Below, piece by piece: positions 25,495 to 34,283 of a DNA stretch of 64,000 bases. A program made the position numbers and the translations under genes. Below the pieces are notes generated by a model. It saw nothing but the letters and a program-made list of their open reading frames with translations, ran no database searches and was not told the DNA's origin. Numbering within the stretch: the first letter of the stretch is position 1; each line of letters begins with the position of its first letter. This DNA comes from an uncultured Paracoccaceae bacterium (GTDB lineage: Bacteria > Pseudomonadota > Alphaproteobacteria > Rhodobacterales > Rhodobacteraceae): positions 186,001 through 250,000 of the forward strand of contig CANMKB010000001.1 in assembly GCA_947498415.1 (NCBI GenBank). The letters are read 5' to 3'.

Positions 25495-25516
25495 GGGGGC
25501 GCCACAGAGCGCCCCC
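25495..25516 (+). other. intercistronic hairpin after tctC
   Basis: GGGGGCGC (25495-25502) and GCGCCCCC (25509-25516) pair perfectly around a 6-base loop. No T-run follows, so it looks more like a 3'-end stabiliser than a terminator. It would raise binding-protein mRNA above that of tctB and tctA. Confidence 0.7.
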
Positions 25517-25539
25517 AACTCTTTATTGGGGAGACGACT

Positions 25540-26289
25540 GTGAACGACGAAGAAGATCTTGCCGTTCTGCGAACACGTGATTTTTGGAGCGCAATTGCGC
25601 TCTTGCTTGGTTCGATATTCTTTCTTTGGAAGACATCAAGCATTCCATTGTTCGGTGAAAACCGCGCCGGTGTAAGCGGCGCCGATTGGTATAATTCCGC
25701 GGCGCTGGTGCCGCTCGGAATATTTGGTGGAATGTTTATTCTGGCTGCTTGCCTACTTATCATCTCGATCCGCGCAGGCGGCGCAAGCACTGCCCTTTCA
25801 AAAGTTGGGATCGGCTGGAGCGGTCCAGAGGCTCTTCGCTTTACAACCATTATCGTCGTTCTAGCGGGCTACATCATTGGCCTCGTGCCGCGTGTCGATT
25901 TCATTTTGTGCTCTGCTCTTTTGATCACAGCTCTGATTTTTGGGTATCGCGGAGGGCACGCACCCCGCATGGTTCTCGCAGCAATATCAGTCTCTATTCC
26001 AGCGTGTTTTGCGTTTTTTGTAAACCTGCCCCGCGAAAAATGGAACGCCACCAATGATGACTGGTTGACCCTCGCAGTTTGGGCCGTGTTCACACTCTTT
26101 GTTCTCACTCAAAGTAAAAATGACCGCACAACAAAACTGATCCCAGTTTTGTCCGTGCTTGCGCCCACCATTCTTGTTTGCGCAATGGCCTTTGGATTTC
26201 GGCAAAATGTACCGAACCGAGGCGGCCTGATCTTTAGCCAGATCGAATACCAATACTACGTCACCATCAAACCCCTCTGGAGCCGCTGA
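25540..26289 (+). CDS. tripartite tricarboxylate transporter, small membrane subunit (TctB family)
   Basis: 249 aa, longer than the usual 150-180 residues of TctB. Four or more membrane segments are clear near 20-38, 62-80, 108-125 and 128-145. An extra C-terminal portion with two further hydrophobic segments (about 175-215) follows. The start is GTG 25540 after GGGGAGA. It lies between tctC and tctA, which starts one base after its stop. It is the small subunit of the proton- or sodium-coupled importer. Confidence 0.8.
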   Translation: MNDEEDLAVLRTRDFWSAIALLLGSIFFLWKTSSIPLFGENRAGVSGADWYNSAALVPLGIFGGMFILAACLLIISIRAGGASTALSKVGIGWSGPEALRFTTIIVVLAGYIIGLVPRVDFILCSALLITALIFGYRGGHAPRMVLAAISVSIPACFAFFVNLPREKWNATNDDWLTLAVWAVFTLFVLTQSKNDRTTKLIPVLSVLAPTILVCAMAFGFRQNVPNRGGLIFSQIEYQYYVTIKPLWSR

Positions 26290-26290
26290 T

Positions 26291-27802
26291 ATGGACTTTA
26301 TATTTATGCAGCTTGCTGGTTTTGGTGGCGCAATGGTCGATCTTGTGGTCGACCCACTTACCTATGTCTATTTGATATCGTCGGTTTTTCTTGGCATCGC
26401 ATTTGGCGCACTCCCCGGCCTGACAGCGACCTTGGCCGTTACAATCCTGACTGGTTTCTTTAGCAATAAGATCCCATTAGATTATTCCCTGATTGCGCTT
26501 CTTGGCGCTTATGTGGGGGCGATCTATGGCGGTTCTTATCCGTCCATTCTGCTCAACATTCCTGGCACCGCCGCGAGTGCGGCCACTGCAATGGATGGAT
26601 ATCCCCTTGCGAAAGCCGGGCGGGGCGGTGAAGCGCTTGGGCTGACCACCACCGCCAGTTTTATCGGTACTGTCATTGGCACCTTCGCACTTTTGATCTT
26701 TGTCTGGGTATTGCTGCTTGTTTCAAAGAACATCGCCAGCCCAGAAAAGGCGCTGTTGGCGTTGTTTGGCATTTTGTTGTCGGGCACGCTGATGTCTGAA
26801 GACCTTGTGATCAAAGGCTGGATCGCGGGCTTGGTTGGCCTGGCCATGGCGATGGTCGGGCTTGACCCATTGCTTTCAGAGCCACGTTATACATTTGGGT
26901 GGTCATATCTTATGTCTGGCTTTCAGGTTGTTCCTGTCTTGATGGGGGCCTTTGCTGTGCCTCAAATCATCGAAGGGCTACGCCATGTTCAAGCTGGGCA
27001 ACTCACGGAATTTTCGGATCGCATCATCCCGCGAATGTCTGCGATTAAAAAATACCTACCAACCATCGGGCGGTCTGGCCTGATCGGAACGGGTGTGGGT
27101 GCGCTGCCCGGCGTTGGCGAAGATGTCGCTGGGTGGGTGAGCTACGGCGTTGGAAAAACAGTCTCTAAAAATGGGAAAAAGTTCGGAAAAGGGTCGCTCG
27201 AAGGGCTTCTGAGTTCTGAAACTGCAAACAATGCCTGTATCGGTGGTGCGCTCATCCCATTGCTTGTGCTTGGCATTCCAGGCTCGCCTCCTGCTGCTGC
27301 TTTGATGGGCGCGTTTAAAATCAACAACGTTATCCCTGGCCCGACGATCGACCCGGAGATCATCTTACGCGTGGTTGCGATCTTGGTTCTGGCAAGCTTA
27401 ACGATGTTCATCATGGGCTTGTTCACGGCCCGTATTTTCATCAAAATTCTGCGCATTCCGCAGACCGTGTTTTTACCGATTGTCATGGTGCTTACCACAA
27501 TTGGCAGTTTCAGCGTCGGAGGCGGTATCAACGATCTGTACCTCATGCTTGGTGTCGGATTTGTGGCTTATTTCATGAACCTTCTGAAATACCCGATCGC
27601 CCCTCTTGTGATTGGGGTCATCTTAGGTGGGTTGTTTGATGAAACCTTCCGTCGTTCACTCCTAATCTCTGATGGCGATATGTCGGTGTTTATCAGTCGG
27701 CCCGGGGCAGCCATCCTTGTGACTTTGAACGTAGCTTTGATTTTAAGTCAGCTTCCCGCCACCAAAAGAACCTTCAAATGGATGAAAGGGAGGCTTGTGT
27801 GA
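26291..27802 (+). CDS. tripartite tricarboxylate transporter, large membrane subunit (TctA family)
   Basis: 503 aa, the standard TctA length, with about 12 membrane segments. Family motifs are clear: GIAFGALPGLTATLAV near the start, GSYPSILLNIPGT, the repeated loop GALPGVGEDVAGWVSYG, and LGIPGSPPAAALMGA. It forms the transport channel with the TctB subunit. Its TGA shares one base with the ATG of the next small gene, so the operon continues. Confidence 0.92.
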   Translation: MDFIFMQLAGFGGAMVDLVVDPLTYVYLISSVFLGIAFGALPGLTATLAVTILTGFFSNKIPLDYSLIALLGAYVGAIYGGSYPSILLNIPGTAASAATAMDGYPLAKAGRGGEALGLTTTASFIGTVIGTFALLIFVWVLLLVSKNIASPEKALLALFGILLSGTLMSEDLVIKGWIAGLVGLAMAMVGLDPLLSEPRYTFGWSYLMSGFQVVPVLMGAFAVPQIIEGLRHVQAGQLTEFSDRIIPRMSAIKKYLPTIGRSGLIGTGVGALPGVGEDVAGWVSYGVGKTVSKNGKKFGKGSLEGLLSSETANNACIGGALIPLLVLGIPGSPPAAALMGAFKINNVIPGPTIDPEIILRVVAILVLASLTMFIMGLFTARIFIKILRIPQTVFLPIVMVLTTIGSFSVGGGINDLYLMLGVGFVAYFMNLLKYPIAPLVIGVILGGLFDETFRRSLLISDGDMSVFISRPGAAILVTLNVALILSQLPATKRTFKWMKGRLV

Positions 27803-28089
27803 TGTTCGTTGTCACTGTCAGTTTTCAGATTGAGCCGGAGGCCATGGGAGAATTCCTAGCGTTGATGAAAAAGAATGCCGCAACCTCTAAAACGGATGAG
27901 CCGGGGTGCCATCAATTCGATGTCTGTGTGGACAGAGATCAAATGCAGGTTTTTCTTTATGAGGTTTATGACAACCAAAGCGCTTTTGCGATGCATCTTG
28001 CGAGCCCGCATTTCAAATCCTTTGACGTGGCAACCTCAAACATGATCACTTCAAAAGTGGTTCACACCTTTGAAGAGGTTCACGTATGA
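27802..28089 (+). CDS. small antibiotic-biosynthesis-monooxygenase (ABM) fold protein
   Basis: 95 aa ferredoxin-like ABM-fold protein. It has the pattern FEIEP-like FQIEPEAMGEFLALM, EPGCHQFDVCVD, and LYEVYDNQSAFAMHLASPHF. Such proteins are quinol monooxygenases or small isomerase- or mutarotase-like enzymes in sugar catabolic operons. ATG 27802 (overlapping the tctA stop by one base, with GGGAGG upstream) is preferred over an earlier in-frame ATG. Its stop overlaps the lactonase-like gene by four bases. Confidence 0.82.
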   Translation: MFVVTVSFQIEPEAMGEFLALMKKNAATSKTDEPGCHQFDVCVDRDQMQVFLYEVYDNQSAFAMHLASPHFKSFDVATSNMITSKVVHTFEEVHV

Positions 28090-28907
28090 GCGACTGGGAA
28101 GTCTATGCCATCAAATATGCCGAGCGAAACGCCCGCACCCGGGCGGACAGCTTTATCTTTGATGACAATCACGATGCACCCCACGCGATGGATTACTACA
28201 TCTGGGTCATACGCAATGGCACAGAAACCATCCTTGTTGATACTGGGTACGATGCCAAAGAAGCGCAGCTGAGAGGCCGGCCTATTCAGCTTGACCCACG
28301 AGAGGCCCTTAAGCCACTTGGCATCGCAGCCGAAGACATAACAGACGTGATCATCACCCACTTGCATTATGATCATGCAGGTGGGTTGCATCTCTTCCCG
28401 AATGCCAACTTGCATCTACAGGAAGCAGAAATGGCATTCGCGACCGGCCCCTGTATGTGCCATGACACCTTGCGGGCACCGTTCACAGCAGATCATGTAT
28501 GCGAGGCCATTCAGCGTCTCTATTCTGGCAAAGTTCGATTTTACGCTGGCGATGCAGAACTGCGCGATGGCATCAGCTTGCATTGTATCGGAGGCCATTC
28601 TCGTGGTCTTCAGGCGGTGCGTGTTAGAACCCAGGCTGGATGGATCGTACTCGCATCAGATGCAGCGCACTATTACGAGAACGCCCTGCGGCAAAAACCA
28701 TTTCCAATCGTTGTTGACCTACAGAACATGCTGGACGGGTTTGAAACGCTGAACGCTTTGGCAAGCCACCCCTCACTTATTATTCCGGGGCATGACCCGC
28801 TGGTGAGAAAGGCGTTTCCAACATTCGGCCCCTCACACATTCTGCGGCTCGACACAGGTTGCACCCTAAGTAGTTTCGGTGAAATTCAAGCTTATTTTCC
28901 CCGTTAG
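28086..28907 (+). CDS. MBL-fold lactonase-like hydrolase (AttM/AiiA-like)
   Basis: 273 aa metallo-beta-lactamase-fold enzyme. The dinuclear zinc motif is THLHYDHAGG (His92, His94, Asp96, His97), with further ligands in IGGHSRG, ASDAAHY and IPGHDP. This pattern is shared by N-acylhomoserine lactonases and other lactonases. Placed last in a transport and catabolic operon, it more likely opens a sugar-acid lactone than quenches quorum signals, but both are possible. ATG 28086 overlaps the ABM stop. Confidence 0.82.
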   Translation: MSDWEVYAIKYAERNARTRADSFIFDDNHDAPHAMDYYIWVIRNGTETILVDTGYDAKEAQLRGRPIQLDPREALKPLGIAAEDITDVIITHLHYDHAGGLHLFPNANLHLQEAEMAFATGPCMCHDTLRAPFTADHVCEAIQRLYSGKVRFYAGDAELRDGISLHCIGGHSRGLQAVRVRTQAGWIVLASDAAHYYENALRQKPFPIVVDLQNMLDGFETLNALASHPSLIIPGHDPLVRKAFPTFGPSHILRLDTGCTLSSFGEIQAYFPR

Positions 28908-29023
28908 TCTCATCTTGATCTAAAACCGCATTTCGTGGCTTATTCACCCAACGGAACGAACATTAATTGTATGCAATTTGGGCCACTTATGTGTAGGGTC
29001 AGGATGTGAGGTAATAGGTGAAC

Positions 29024-29317
29024 ATGACTGACATTTCTAAATTGGCTGAACTCCGCAAGCTTATGCTTGGCATGGAACGCTCTATTGGACTAGAAGAACT
29101 ATCTGCGGTTGAACGTGATGTTTATTACGCAGCCACTGATCTGGCTCAACAGACCACGGGGGTTCGTACGACTGGTTTGCTTAGTCACGCGCTAATGCAG
29201 GACGTTTCTCGCCCGACATTTTTTAGAGCCCTTAAATCTCTGGTGACCAAAGGTTATCTTTCCCAAAGCGCAACATCGCGCCGTGGGGTATATGTGGTGA
29301 ACCCACCAGCCAACTAA
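29024..29317 (+). CDS. small winged-helix DNA-binding protein
   Basis: 97 aa. The C-terminal half has a MarR-like winged-helix pattern (SRPTFFRALKSLVTKGYL followed by a wing RRGVYVV). The N-terminal half is helical. Many roseobacter small regulators have this size, but I cannot name the family. ATG 29024 is chosen with AGG five bases upstream; a GTG two codons earlier is possible. A MASE1-like membrane protein gene follows after 22 bases. Confidence 0.65.
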   Translation: MTDISKLAELRKLMLGMERSIGLEELSAVERDVYYAATDLAQQTTGVRTTGLLSHALMQDVSRPTFFRALKSLVTKGYLSQSATSRRGVYVVNPPAN

Positions 29318-29339
29318 TCATCCTGACTCAGGTATTCGA

Positions 29340-29891
29340 TTGAGCGCTAAAACGTTTGCTATTGAAGTTATTGTTGCTTCTTCGTTCTATTTTGCAGCGT
29401 CAATTTTGACGTTCGAAATTCTGATGCCTGTTCAAGATGTGTTCTTTCCCGATTTCCAAAGCAGTGCCAGTTTGCTTTTCCTGCCACATGGTGTGCGCGT
29501 TCTTACAGCTTGGCTGTTGGGTTGGCGTTCAATTATCGCTCTTTTACCCGGCGTATTTCTAATTTTCTATTATCTGGCAGGCGACAATGTTTTCACCATA
29601 AGTCGCCTTCTTGCGATTGGGGTCGCTGTGTGCACGACACCAATAGTGTTTGGACTCGCCGCAAAGCTTGGGTTTGAGACCCGCCCAAAACCGAATGAAG
29701 ACCCATGCTGGCCCTGCGTTATGGGGCTCGGAGTTGTTGCCGGTATCATTAGCGGCTCTCTTACAAACATCGCCTTTGGCGGCCACCCGCTGGAATATCT
29801 AGCGTTTTTCATCGGTGACGTGTTTGGCTTGTTTTTCCTGATGCTTGGCACGATGCTTTTCTTCAGGGCGATGAGGCACCGACAGCGCTAA
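29340..29891 (+). CDS. MASE1-like membrane protein
   Basis: 183 aa with about five membrane segments. FLPHGVRVLTAWLLGWRSIIA is similar in style to the MASE1 sensor domain, and GFVxRPKPNEDPCWPC carries a cytoplasmic or periplasmic Cys pair. It has no attached output domain, so it is either a free-standing sensor module or another small membrane protein. The apparent start is TTG 29340 with AGG seven bases upstream. It probably forms an operon with the winged-helix gene before it. Confidence 0.55.
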   Translation: MSAKTFAIEVIVASSFYFAASILTFEILMPVQDVFFPDFQSSASLLFLPHGVRVLTAWLLGWRSIIALLPGVFLIFYYLAGDNVFTISRLLAIGVAVCTTPIVFGLAAKLGFETRPKPNEDPCWPCVMGLGVVAGIISGSLTNIAFGGHPLEYLAFFIGDVFGLFFLMLGTMLFFRAMRHRQR

Positions 29892-30037
29892 ATTGTCAGG
29901 CCATTGAGTTGCATAACGTCACGCGCAAAATTCCCCGACGTAACAAATTATCTAAAAAGTGCACATTGGCGCATTTTTATTGCGCTGCGACTGCGAAATG
30001 ATTTATGCACGGTGCAGCATAGATAAGGATGTGATTC

Positions 30038-31723
30038 ATGGCCCACGACGGACAGGAGCTTGAAATGACCCAATCAGCCCTTTTGCCTGATTTGCTGCAA
30101 CTCACCTCAAAGGCCGTCGCGCCGGTCGAAGCATTGCTGGCAACAGCCACCGAAAAGCTGCGCGAAACAGTCTCTGTTGATGGGCGTGTTTCGGGTGCAA
30201 AAATTGAAGAGCATCAGACCGCAGCCCATGGGCTGGCATGGCTCGCGACCTACGCACAGTCTTTGAAGCAAATGCAGCAATGGGCCGAACGCATCGAAGC
30301 TGAAGGCAAGTTTGGCGAAACCGAGAAACTGCTCCACCAGATCGCATTCGGCGAATACTTGTGGCAGATCTATGGTGGCATTCCGATGAGCCAAGGCGAA
30401 ATCGTTCGTCTTCAGGATTTGGGCCTTTCACAAGATGACATGCGTGGTTTGATGGAACCTGCTGTCATGACACTTTGCAATCAAGCCAACACCCAGGCCG
30501 CACGAACACGCTTGGTTGAATTGATGCAGGAACAGGCCGCAAATATCACAGTTGGTGTCTCGGGCCTTGATGAAGAGCTCGAGATGATCCGCGAGCAATT
30601 CCGTCGCTACACCGTCGATAAAGTCATCCCACATGCCCACAAATGGCACCTAGATGACCAGCTCATCCCAATGGACGTCATCGAAGAATTGGCTGAGATG
30701 GGGGTGTTTGGCCTTACACTTCCAGAAGAGTATGGGGGGTTCGGACTAAGCAAGGCGTCGATGGCCGTTGTGACCGAAGAGCTCTCTCGTGGATACATTG
30801 GTGTTGGGTCTTTGGGGACGCGCCCGGAAATCGCATCAGAATTGATCCTATGCGGTGGGACCGAGGAACAAAAACAGAAATGGCTTCCCAAGTTGGCCAG
30901 CGGTGAGGTTCTTCCAACCGCGGTCTTCACAGAGCCAAACACAGGGTCTGACCTTGGTTCACTGCGAACGCGTGCCGTCAAAACAGACGATGGCTATGAG
31001 ATCACAGGTAATAAAACCTGGATCACGCACGCAGCACGTACACAGATTATGACCTTATTGGCGCGGACAGACCCGAACACGTCTAATCACAAAGGCTTGT
31101 CGATGTTCATCGCCGAAAAGACACCCGGCACTGACGAACATCCATTCCCGTCCGATGGTATGACCGGAACCGAGATCGAGGTCTTGGGTTACCGTGGCAT
31201 GAAGGAATACGAACTCTCGTTTGATGCCTTTAAAGTCAAACAAGAGAACCTTCTGGGCGGCGAAGAGAACTTGGGCTTCAAACAGCTTATGCAAACCTTC
31301 GAAAGCGCCCGCATCCAGACAGCTGCGCGTGCGGTTGGTGTGGCTCAGGCCGCACTCGATTCAGCAATGCAATACGCCATTGATCGCAAACAATTCGGGA
31401 AGTCTTTGATCGAGTTCCCACGTGTGTCAGGGAAGCTGGCGATGATGGCCGTCGAAATCATGGTGGCGCGACAGCTTACGTACTACTCTGCCTGGGAGAA
31501 GGATCATGACCGCCGTTGCGACCTAGAAGCTGGCATGGCCAAGCTGCTGGGTGCACGTGTTGCGTGGGCCGCGGCGGACAATGGTTTGCAGATACATGGC
31601 GGCAACGGGTTTGCGCTTGAATATGAAATCAGCCGCATTTTGTGCGATGCACGGATTCTGAACATCTTTGAAGGTGCTGCGGAAATCCAAGCACAGGTGA
31701 TTGCTCGCCGGTTGCTGGGGTAA
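30038..31723 (+). CDS. mcd: acyl-CoA dehydrogenase, probable (2S)-methylsuccinyl-CoA dehydrogenase
   Basis: 561 aa, much longer than typical acyl-CoA dehydrogenases (about 380). An N-terminal domain of about 160 residues includes QIAFGEYLWQIYGGIPMSQG, which I associate with Mcd of the ethylmalonyl-CoA pathway. The dehydrogenase core follows: PEEYGGFGLSK, FTEPNTGSDLGSLRT, KTWITHA, and a C-terminal DARILNIFEGAAEIQ. Mcd oxidises methylsuccinyl-CoA to mesaconyl-CoA in acetate or C1 assimilation. ATG 30038 follows AAGGA; ATG 30065, with GGAG upstream, is a possible alternative. A terminator hairpin follows. Confidence 0.78.
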   Translation: MAHDGQELEMTQSALLPDLLQLTSKAVAPVEALLATATEKLRETVSVDGRVSGAKIEEHQTAAHGLAWLATYAQSLKQMQQWAERIEAEGKFGETEKLLHQIAFGEYLWQIYGGIPMSQGEIVRLQDLGLSQDDMRGLMEPAVMTLCNQANTQAARTRLVELMQEQAANITVGVSGLDEELEMIREQFRRYTVDKVIPHAHKWHLDDQLIPMDVIEELAEMGVFGLTLPEEYGGFGLSKASMAVVTEELSRGYIGVGSLGTRPEIASELILCGGTEEQKQKWLPKLASGEVLPTAVFTEPNTGSDLGSLRTRAVKTDDGYEITGNKTWITHAARTQIMTLLARTDPNTSNHKGLSMFIAEKTPGTDEHPFPSDGMTGTEIEVLGYRGMKEYELSFDAFKVKQENLLGGEENLGFKQLMQTFESARIQTAARAVGVAQAALDSAMQYAIDRKQFGKSLIEFPRVSGKLAMMAVEIMVARQLTYYSAWEKDHDRRCDLEAGMAKLLGARVAWAAADNGLQIHGGNGFALEYEISRILCDARILNIFEGAAEIQAQVIARRLLG

Positions 31724-31743
31724 CTGTTGGTCAATGCGTTAGA

Positions 31744-31778
31744 AACAGCCTCGGCACCCTGTGCCGGGGCTGTTTTGC
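31744..31778 (+). terminator. terminator after mcd
   Basis: AACAGCC-T-CGGCAC and GTGCCG-G-GGCTGTT pair around CCT, giving a 13-bp stem with one mismatch, followed by TTTT. It begins 21 bases after the mcd stop. Confidence 0.75.
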
Positions 31779-31793
31779 GCTGAGGTCTGTAGG

Positions 31794-32189
31794 TTAATCC
31801 CGCGCTACAGGATTGCCCTTTAGGTCGGCCCGCAGGCCCCAAAGCATTACGCAAGATATTGTCGAAAAGATCGTCCATTGAGGCAGCACCCAAACCGTGC
31901 CCAAAAGTGCCATGCCGTAGTAGATAAACAATCCGGCAAAGCCCACTTGAGTTGCGATCAAAGCAATAGCCAACGGTGGATTGGGAAATTTGGCCAAATA
32001 GGCATTCCCCACGGTAAATACGATAAGAATAACAGTAACAGCATGCCACAAAACGGCGCTGATGGCCCGAAGCGCGGGCTCAAGCGCACTGGCTTGTATG
32101 GGTTCGTGGATTTCCGGACCACCTCCAAACACGTGAAGACCTGTAGTTGCCGCCATCAATAATCCAGAAATCGCAAATGCTATGTTCAT
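31794..32189 (-). CDS. small four-helix membrane protein of unknown function
   Basis: 131 aa with four predicted membrane segments and no long loops. It resembles uncharacterised roseobacter integral membrane proteins; no family can be named. ATG 32189 is chosen because the hydrophobic N-terminus (MNIAFAISGLLMAATTGLHV) starts there and the preceding bases carry operator-like sequence. It is divergent from a TetR gene 74 bases away, so it is probably that regulator's target. Confidence 0.65.
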   Translation of the reverse strand: MNIAFAISGLLMAATTGLHVFGGGPEIHEPIQASALEPALRAISAVLWHAVTVILIVFTVGNAYLAKFPNPPLAIALIATQVGFAGLFIYYGMALLGTVWVLPQWTIFSTISCVMLWGLRADLKGNPVARD

Positions 32190-32199
32190 GTTGATTCTC

Positions 32200-32215
32200 C
32201 ATACGCTTACGTATG
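32200..32215. promoter_or_regulatory. palindromic operator site 1 (TetR candidate)
   Basis: CATACG-CTTA-CGTATG is a perfect 6+6 inverted repeat, 11 bases upstream of the membrane-protein start. It shares the core GCTTACGYAT with a second palindrome at 32246-32257. It is likely bound by the TetR-family protein encoded next door. Confidence 0.6.
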
Positions 32216-32245
32216 CTTTATACATTCTTGCCCATTCCCACAACG

Positions 32246-32257
32246 ATGCTTACGCAT
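32246..32257. promoter_or_regulatory. palindromic operator site 2 (TetR candidate)
   Basis: ATGC-TTAC-GCAT is a perfect inverted repeat six bases before the TetR start codon. It shares GCTTACGYAT with the site at 32200-32215. The position suggests that the regulator represses itself. Confidence 0.55.
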
Positions 32258-32262
32258 AGAGC

Positions 32263-32823
32263 ATGGCAAAGAATCGTTTATCTCCCGAAGATTGGCTCTC
32301 CGCAGGGTTTCGCGCCCTTAGTACAGACGGCCCAAATGCATTAAAGGCTGAACCCCTCGCCCGTCGGCTGGGAACCACCAAAGGATCTTTTTATTGGCAC
32401 TTTGAAGACGTTCCGACGTTTCAAGCTGCTATGCTGCAGTTGTGGGAAGATCGCGCCTATGTCGCGGTTGTGGAAGACCTGAATAAAGAGCCGAATCCGA
32501 TTAAGCGATTGCGTGCGCTTGCGTCTGCTGCCGCCGAAAGCGCCCCGGAAGAATTTGGGGGGAAAGGTGCCGAGCCATCTATTCGCGCATGGGCGCGGGA
32601 AAGCCAAACAGTGGCCAAGGCCGTTAAACGTATCGATGATCTGCGCATGTCCTATGTGCGGGATCTATTGACGGAAATCGGCTTGACGAATTCAGAGCTT
32701 ACCCGCCTTTTGTACGGGGCCTTCATCGGAATGCAGGAGCTTTCTACAAGAGACGATGAAAGCAACTCTGATGCGATGGGCACGCTCGTCGACTTAATCC
32801 TAGCTTTGTATGAGGACGCATGA
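32263..32823 (+). CDS. TetR/AcrR-family transcriptional regulator
   Basis: 186 aa. The N-terminal three-helix domain (about 8-55) includes LARRLGTTKGSFYWHFEDVPTF, a near-canonical TetR helix-turn-helix. The ligand domain is helical. Two related palindromes lie in the 74-base gap to the divergent membrane-protein gene. ATG 32263 is taken as the start. Its stop overlaps the META-domain lipoprotein gene (ATGA at 32820-32823), so that gene is probably co-transcribed. Confidence 0.88.
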   Translation: MAKNRLSPEDWLSAGFRALSTDGPNALKAEPLARRLGTTKGSFYWHFEDVPTFQAAMLQLWEDRAYVAVVEDLNKEPNPIKRLRALASAAAESAPEEFGGKGAEPSIRAWARESQTVAKAVKRIDDLRMSYVRDLLTEIGLTNSELTRLLYGAFIGMQELSTRDDESNSDAMGTLVDLILALYEDA

Positions 32824-33221
32824 AACGGTTTTTGGCACTCTCGGCATTCTGTACTTTGTGTGCCTGTCAAACTGATGAAACGATATCAGGCTTCACACAA
32901 GACGGAAGCGTATGGTCCTTGAAATCCATCAATGGATTGGACTTTACTTCAACTGCCACGATCACTTTTCCAGCCAAGGGACAGATTGCTGGCGCGGGCC
33001 CATGTAACCAATATGCTGCCAATCAAAATGCGCCCTACCCATGGATTGAAATTTCGCAACTAAGCGCCACCAAGCGCGGTTGTGCCGATTTGCAGCAAGA
33101 GGTTCAGTACTTCACTGCATTGCAGGGCGTGACACTTGCCGAAGTTTCGGGTGGAACTCTACTCCTCAGCAATGATGCAGGTGATGAGCTTTTGTTTACG
33201 CTCGATCAAGCCGACGACTAA
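32820..33221 (+). CDS. META-domain lipoprotein
   Basis: 133 aa. The signal peptide ends in TLCAC, an acceptable lipobox, so Cys16 would be acylated. The remainder is a META/HslJ-type domain ([29 protein letters not shown] and [14 protein letters not shown]). Such domains occur in heat- and antibiotic-stress lipoproteins of the outer membrane. It overlaps the TetR stop by four bases and its 3' end overlaps the convergent recO by 26 bases. Confidence 0.78.
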   Translation: MKRFLALSAFCTLCACQTDETISGFTQDGSVWSLKSINGLDFTSTATITFPAKGQIAGAGPCNQYAANQNAPYPWIEISQLSATKRGCADLQQEVQYFTALQGVTLAEVSGGTLLLSNDAGDELLFTLDQADD

Positions 33222-33927
33222 GCGCATCAATAAACCGGCCCCGGCTTTCTGGCACAGGCCTGCCAGATAAAGTCGGCGCAAGTTTGTATTCCAAAAAGTA
33301 CCCGGTCACGCCGAGCGCTTGCAGGATTTCCGCATCATTTGCATCCCCCTGTTTTTTGAGTACCGGCGGCAGAGGCAACAATTTATCGGCCCATTCCCCT
33401 GCCCCCTCTGCAGAAACGGCCCGCCCGGTCTTTGGGGAGACGTAAACTAAATCGTCTGTTTTTCCGGTTACTGCACAGCGCTGTAGGTCTAAGGAAAAGC
33501 CGAGTTCTCTAAGCAAACCGAGTTCCCATTGCAGGTAACCCAAGGCCCAAATCTGCTCATGATCGAGAAGATCCAATAAAGGGACGGTTCTTTGGTACAG
33601 GGCGTTGTGAGGCTCTCGTTCTGGCAAACAAAACCCAAGAAGGCTTGTCACCGCATTCAGACCCGCAAGTGCGAAACGGTCACCCAATGCGCTGGCGCGG
33701 CTGCGCACCGGTTCGACCGTGTATGATCCGATGTGATCTGCAAGGCGCGCACGCCAAGCGACGGCGACTTGTGAACCCGGCTGTAAGATAGGCGTCATTT
33801 TTCGACTGGTGCCGCCCCGCACTATTCCTGCATGACGCCCTTTTGTCTCGGTAAACACCTCTAAAATCACAGAGTTTTCTCCGTGTTTTCGGGTTGAGAG
33901 AACTATACCTTCGTCGCGCCATTCCAT
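33196..33927 (-). CDS. recO: DNA repair protein RecO
   Basis: 243 aa, the usual length. The N-terminal OB-fold begins [34 protein letters not shown], the standard RecO opening (key residues RDEGIVL and GRHAG). The C-terminal helical domain contains [18 protein letters not shown] with the Cys of the zinc region. RecO loads RecA onto gapped DNA. It ends the leftward lepB-rnc-era-DUF1491-recO operon and overlaps the convergent lipoprotein gene. Confidence 0.93.
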   Translation of the reverse strand: MEWRDEGIVLSTRKHGENSVILEVFTETKGRHAGIVRGGTSRKMTPILQPGSQVAVAWRARLADHIGSYTVEPVRSRASALGDRFALAGLNAVTSLLGFCLPEREPHNALYQRTVPLLDLLDHEQIWALGYLQWELGLLRELGFSLDLQRCAVTGKTDDLVYVSPKTGRAVSAEGAGEWADKLLPLPPVLKKQGDANDAEILQALGVTGYFLEYKLAPTLSGRPVPESRGRFIDALSRRLDRA

Positions 33928-33950
33928 GACCGCACCCTATCGTGGTGGCC

Positions 33951-34283
33951 CTAGTCCGCCAAGCCCGGGTCGTCGAGCAAATGACGGCCAGCACGATCTT
34001 CGACTTCGATGATCCACAGATCAGGATCGAAGGACCGCTGTTTTTGCAAGGCGGCGTCAACATCAGCTTCGACGCCTTTGGACAGTTCAACCCATGTTCG
34101 CTCACCGCTCATTAAATCAAAAGAGCGCTGATAGGCGATGGCGTTTCCATCTAGAGTGTTCAATTTTACAAGAACAGCCCCTGCTGTGTTATCGCCATGC
34201 GCCACGACAAAAGCTGGAATTTCCTGAAAGCGCAGGCGTGCCAAATAGGCCTGCACCCAAAACTCTGCCGTTAAACGGATCAT
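33951..34283 (-). CDS. DUF1491 family protein
   Basis: 110 aa. The sequence matches the DUF1491 pattern: AEFWVQAYLARLRFQEIPAFVV, GDNTAGAVLVKLNTLDG, and the C-terminal FDPDLWIIEVEDRAGRHLL. Function is unknown. The family occurs in alphaproteobacteria, often beside recO and era. Its start overlaps the era stop by four bases. Confidence 0.88.
   Translation of the reverse strand: MIRLTAEFWVQAYLARLRFQEIPAFVVAHGDNTAGAVLVKLNTLDGNAIAYQRSFDLMSGERTWVELSKGVEADVDAALQKQRSFDPDLWIIEVEDRAGRHLLDDPGLAD

Noticed and set aside
28086..28907. Quorum-quenching system based on the AHL-lactonase-like protein
   Set aside because: No luxI or luxR gene is nearby and its operon is catabolic, so a sugar-lactone role fits better. 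The quorum reading is kept only as an alternative.
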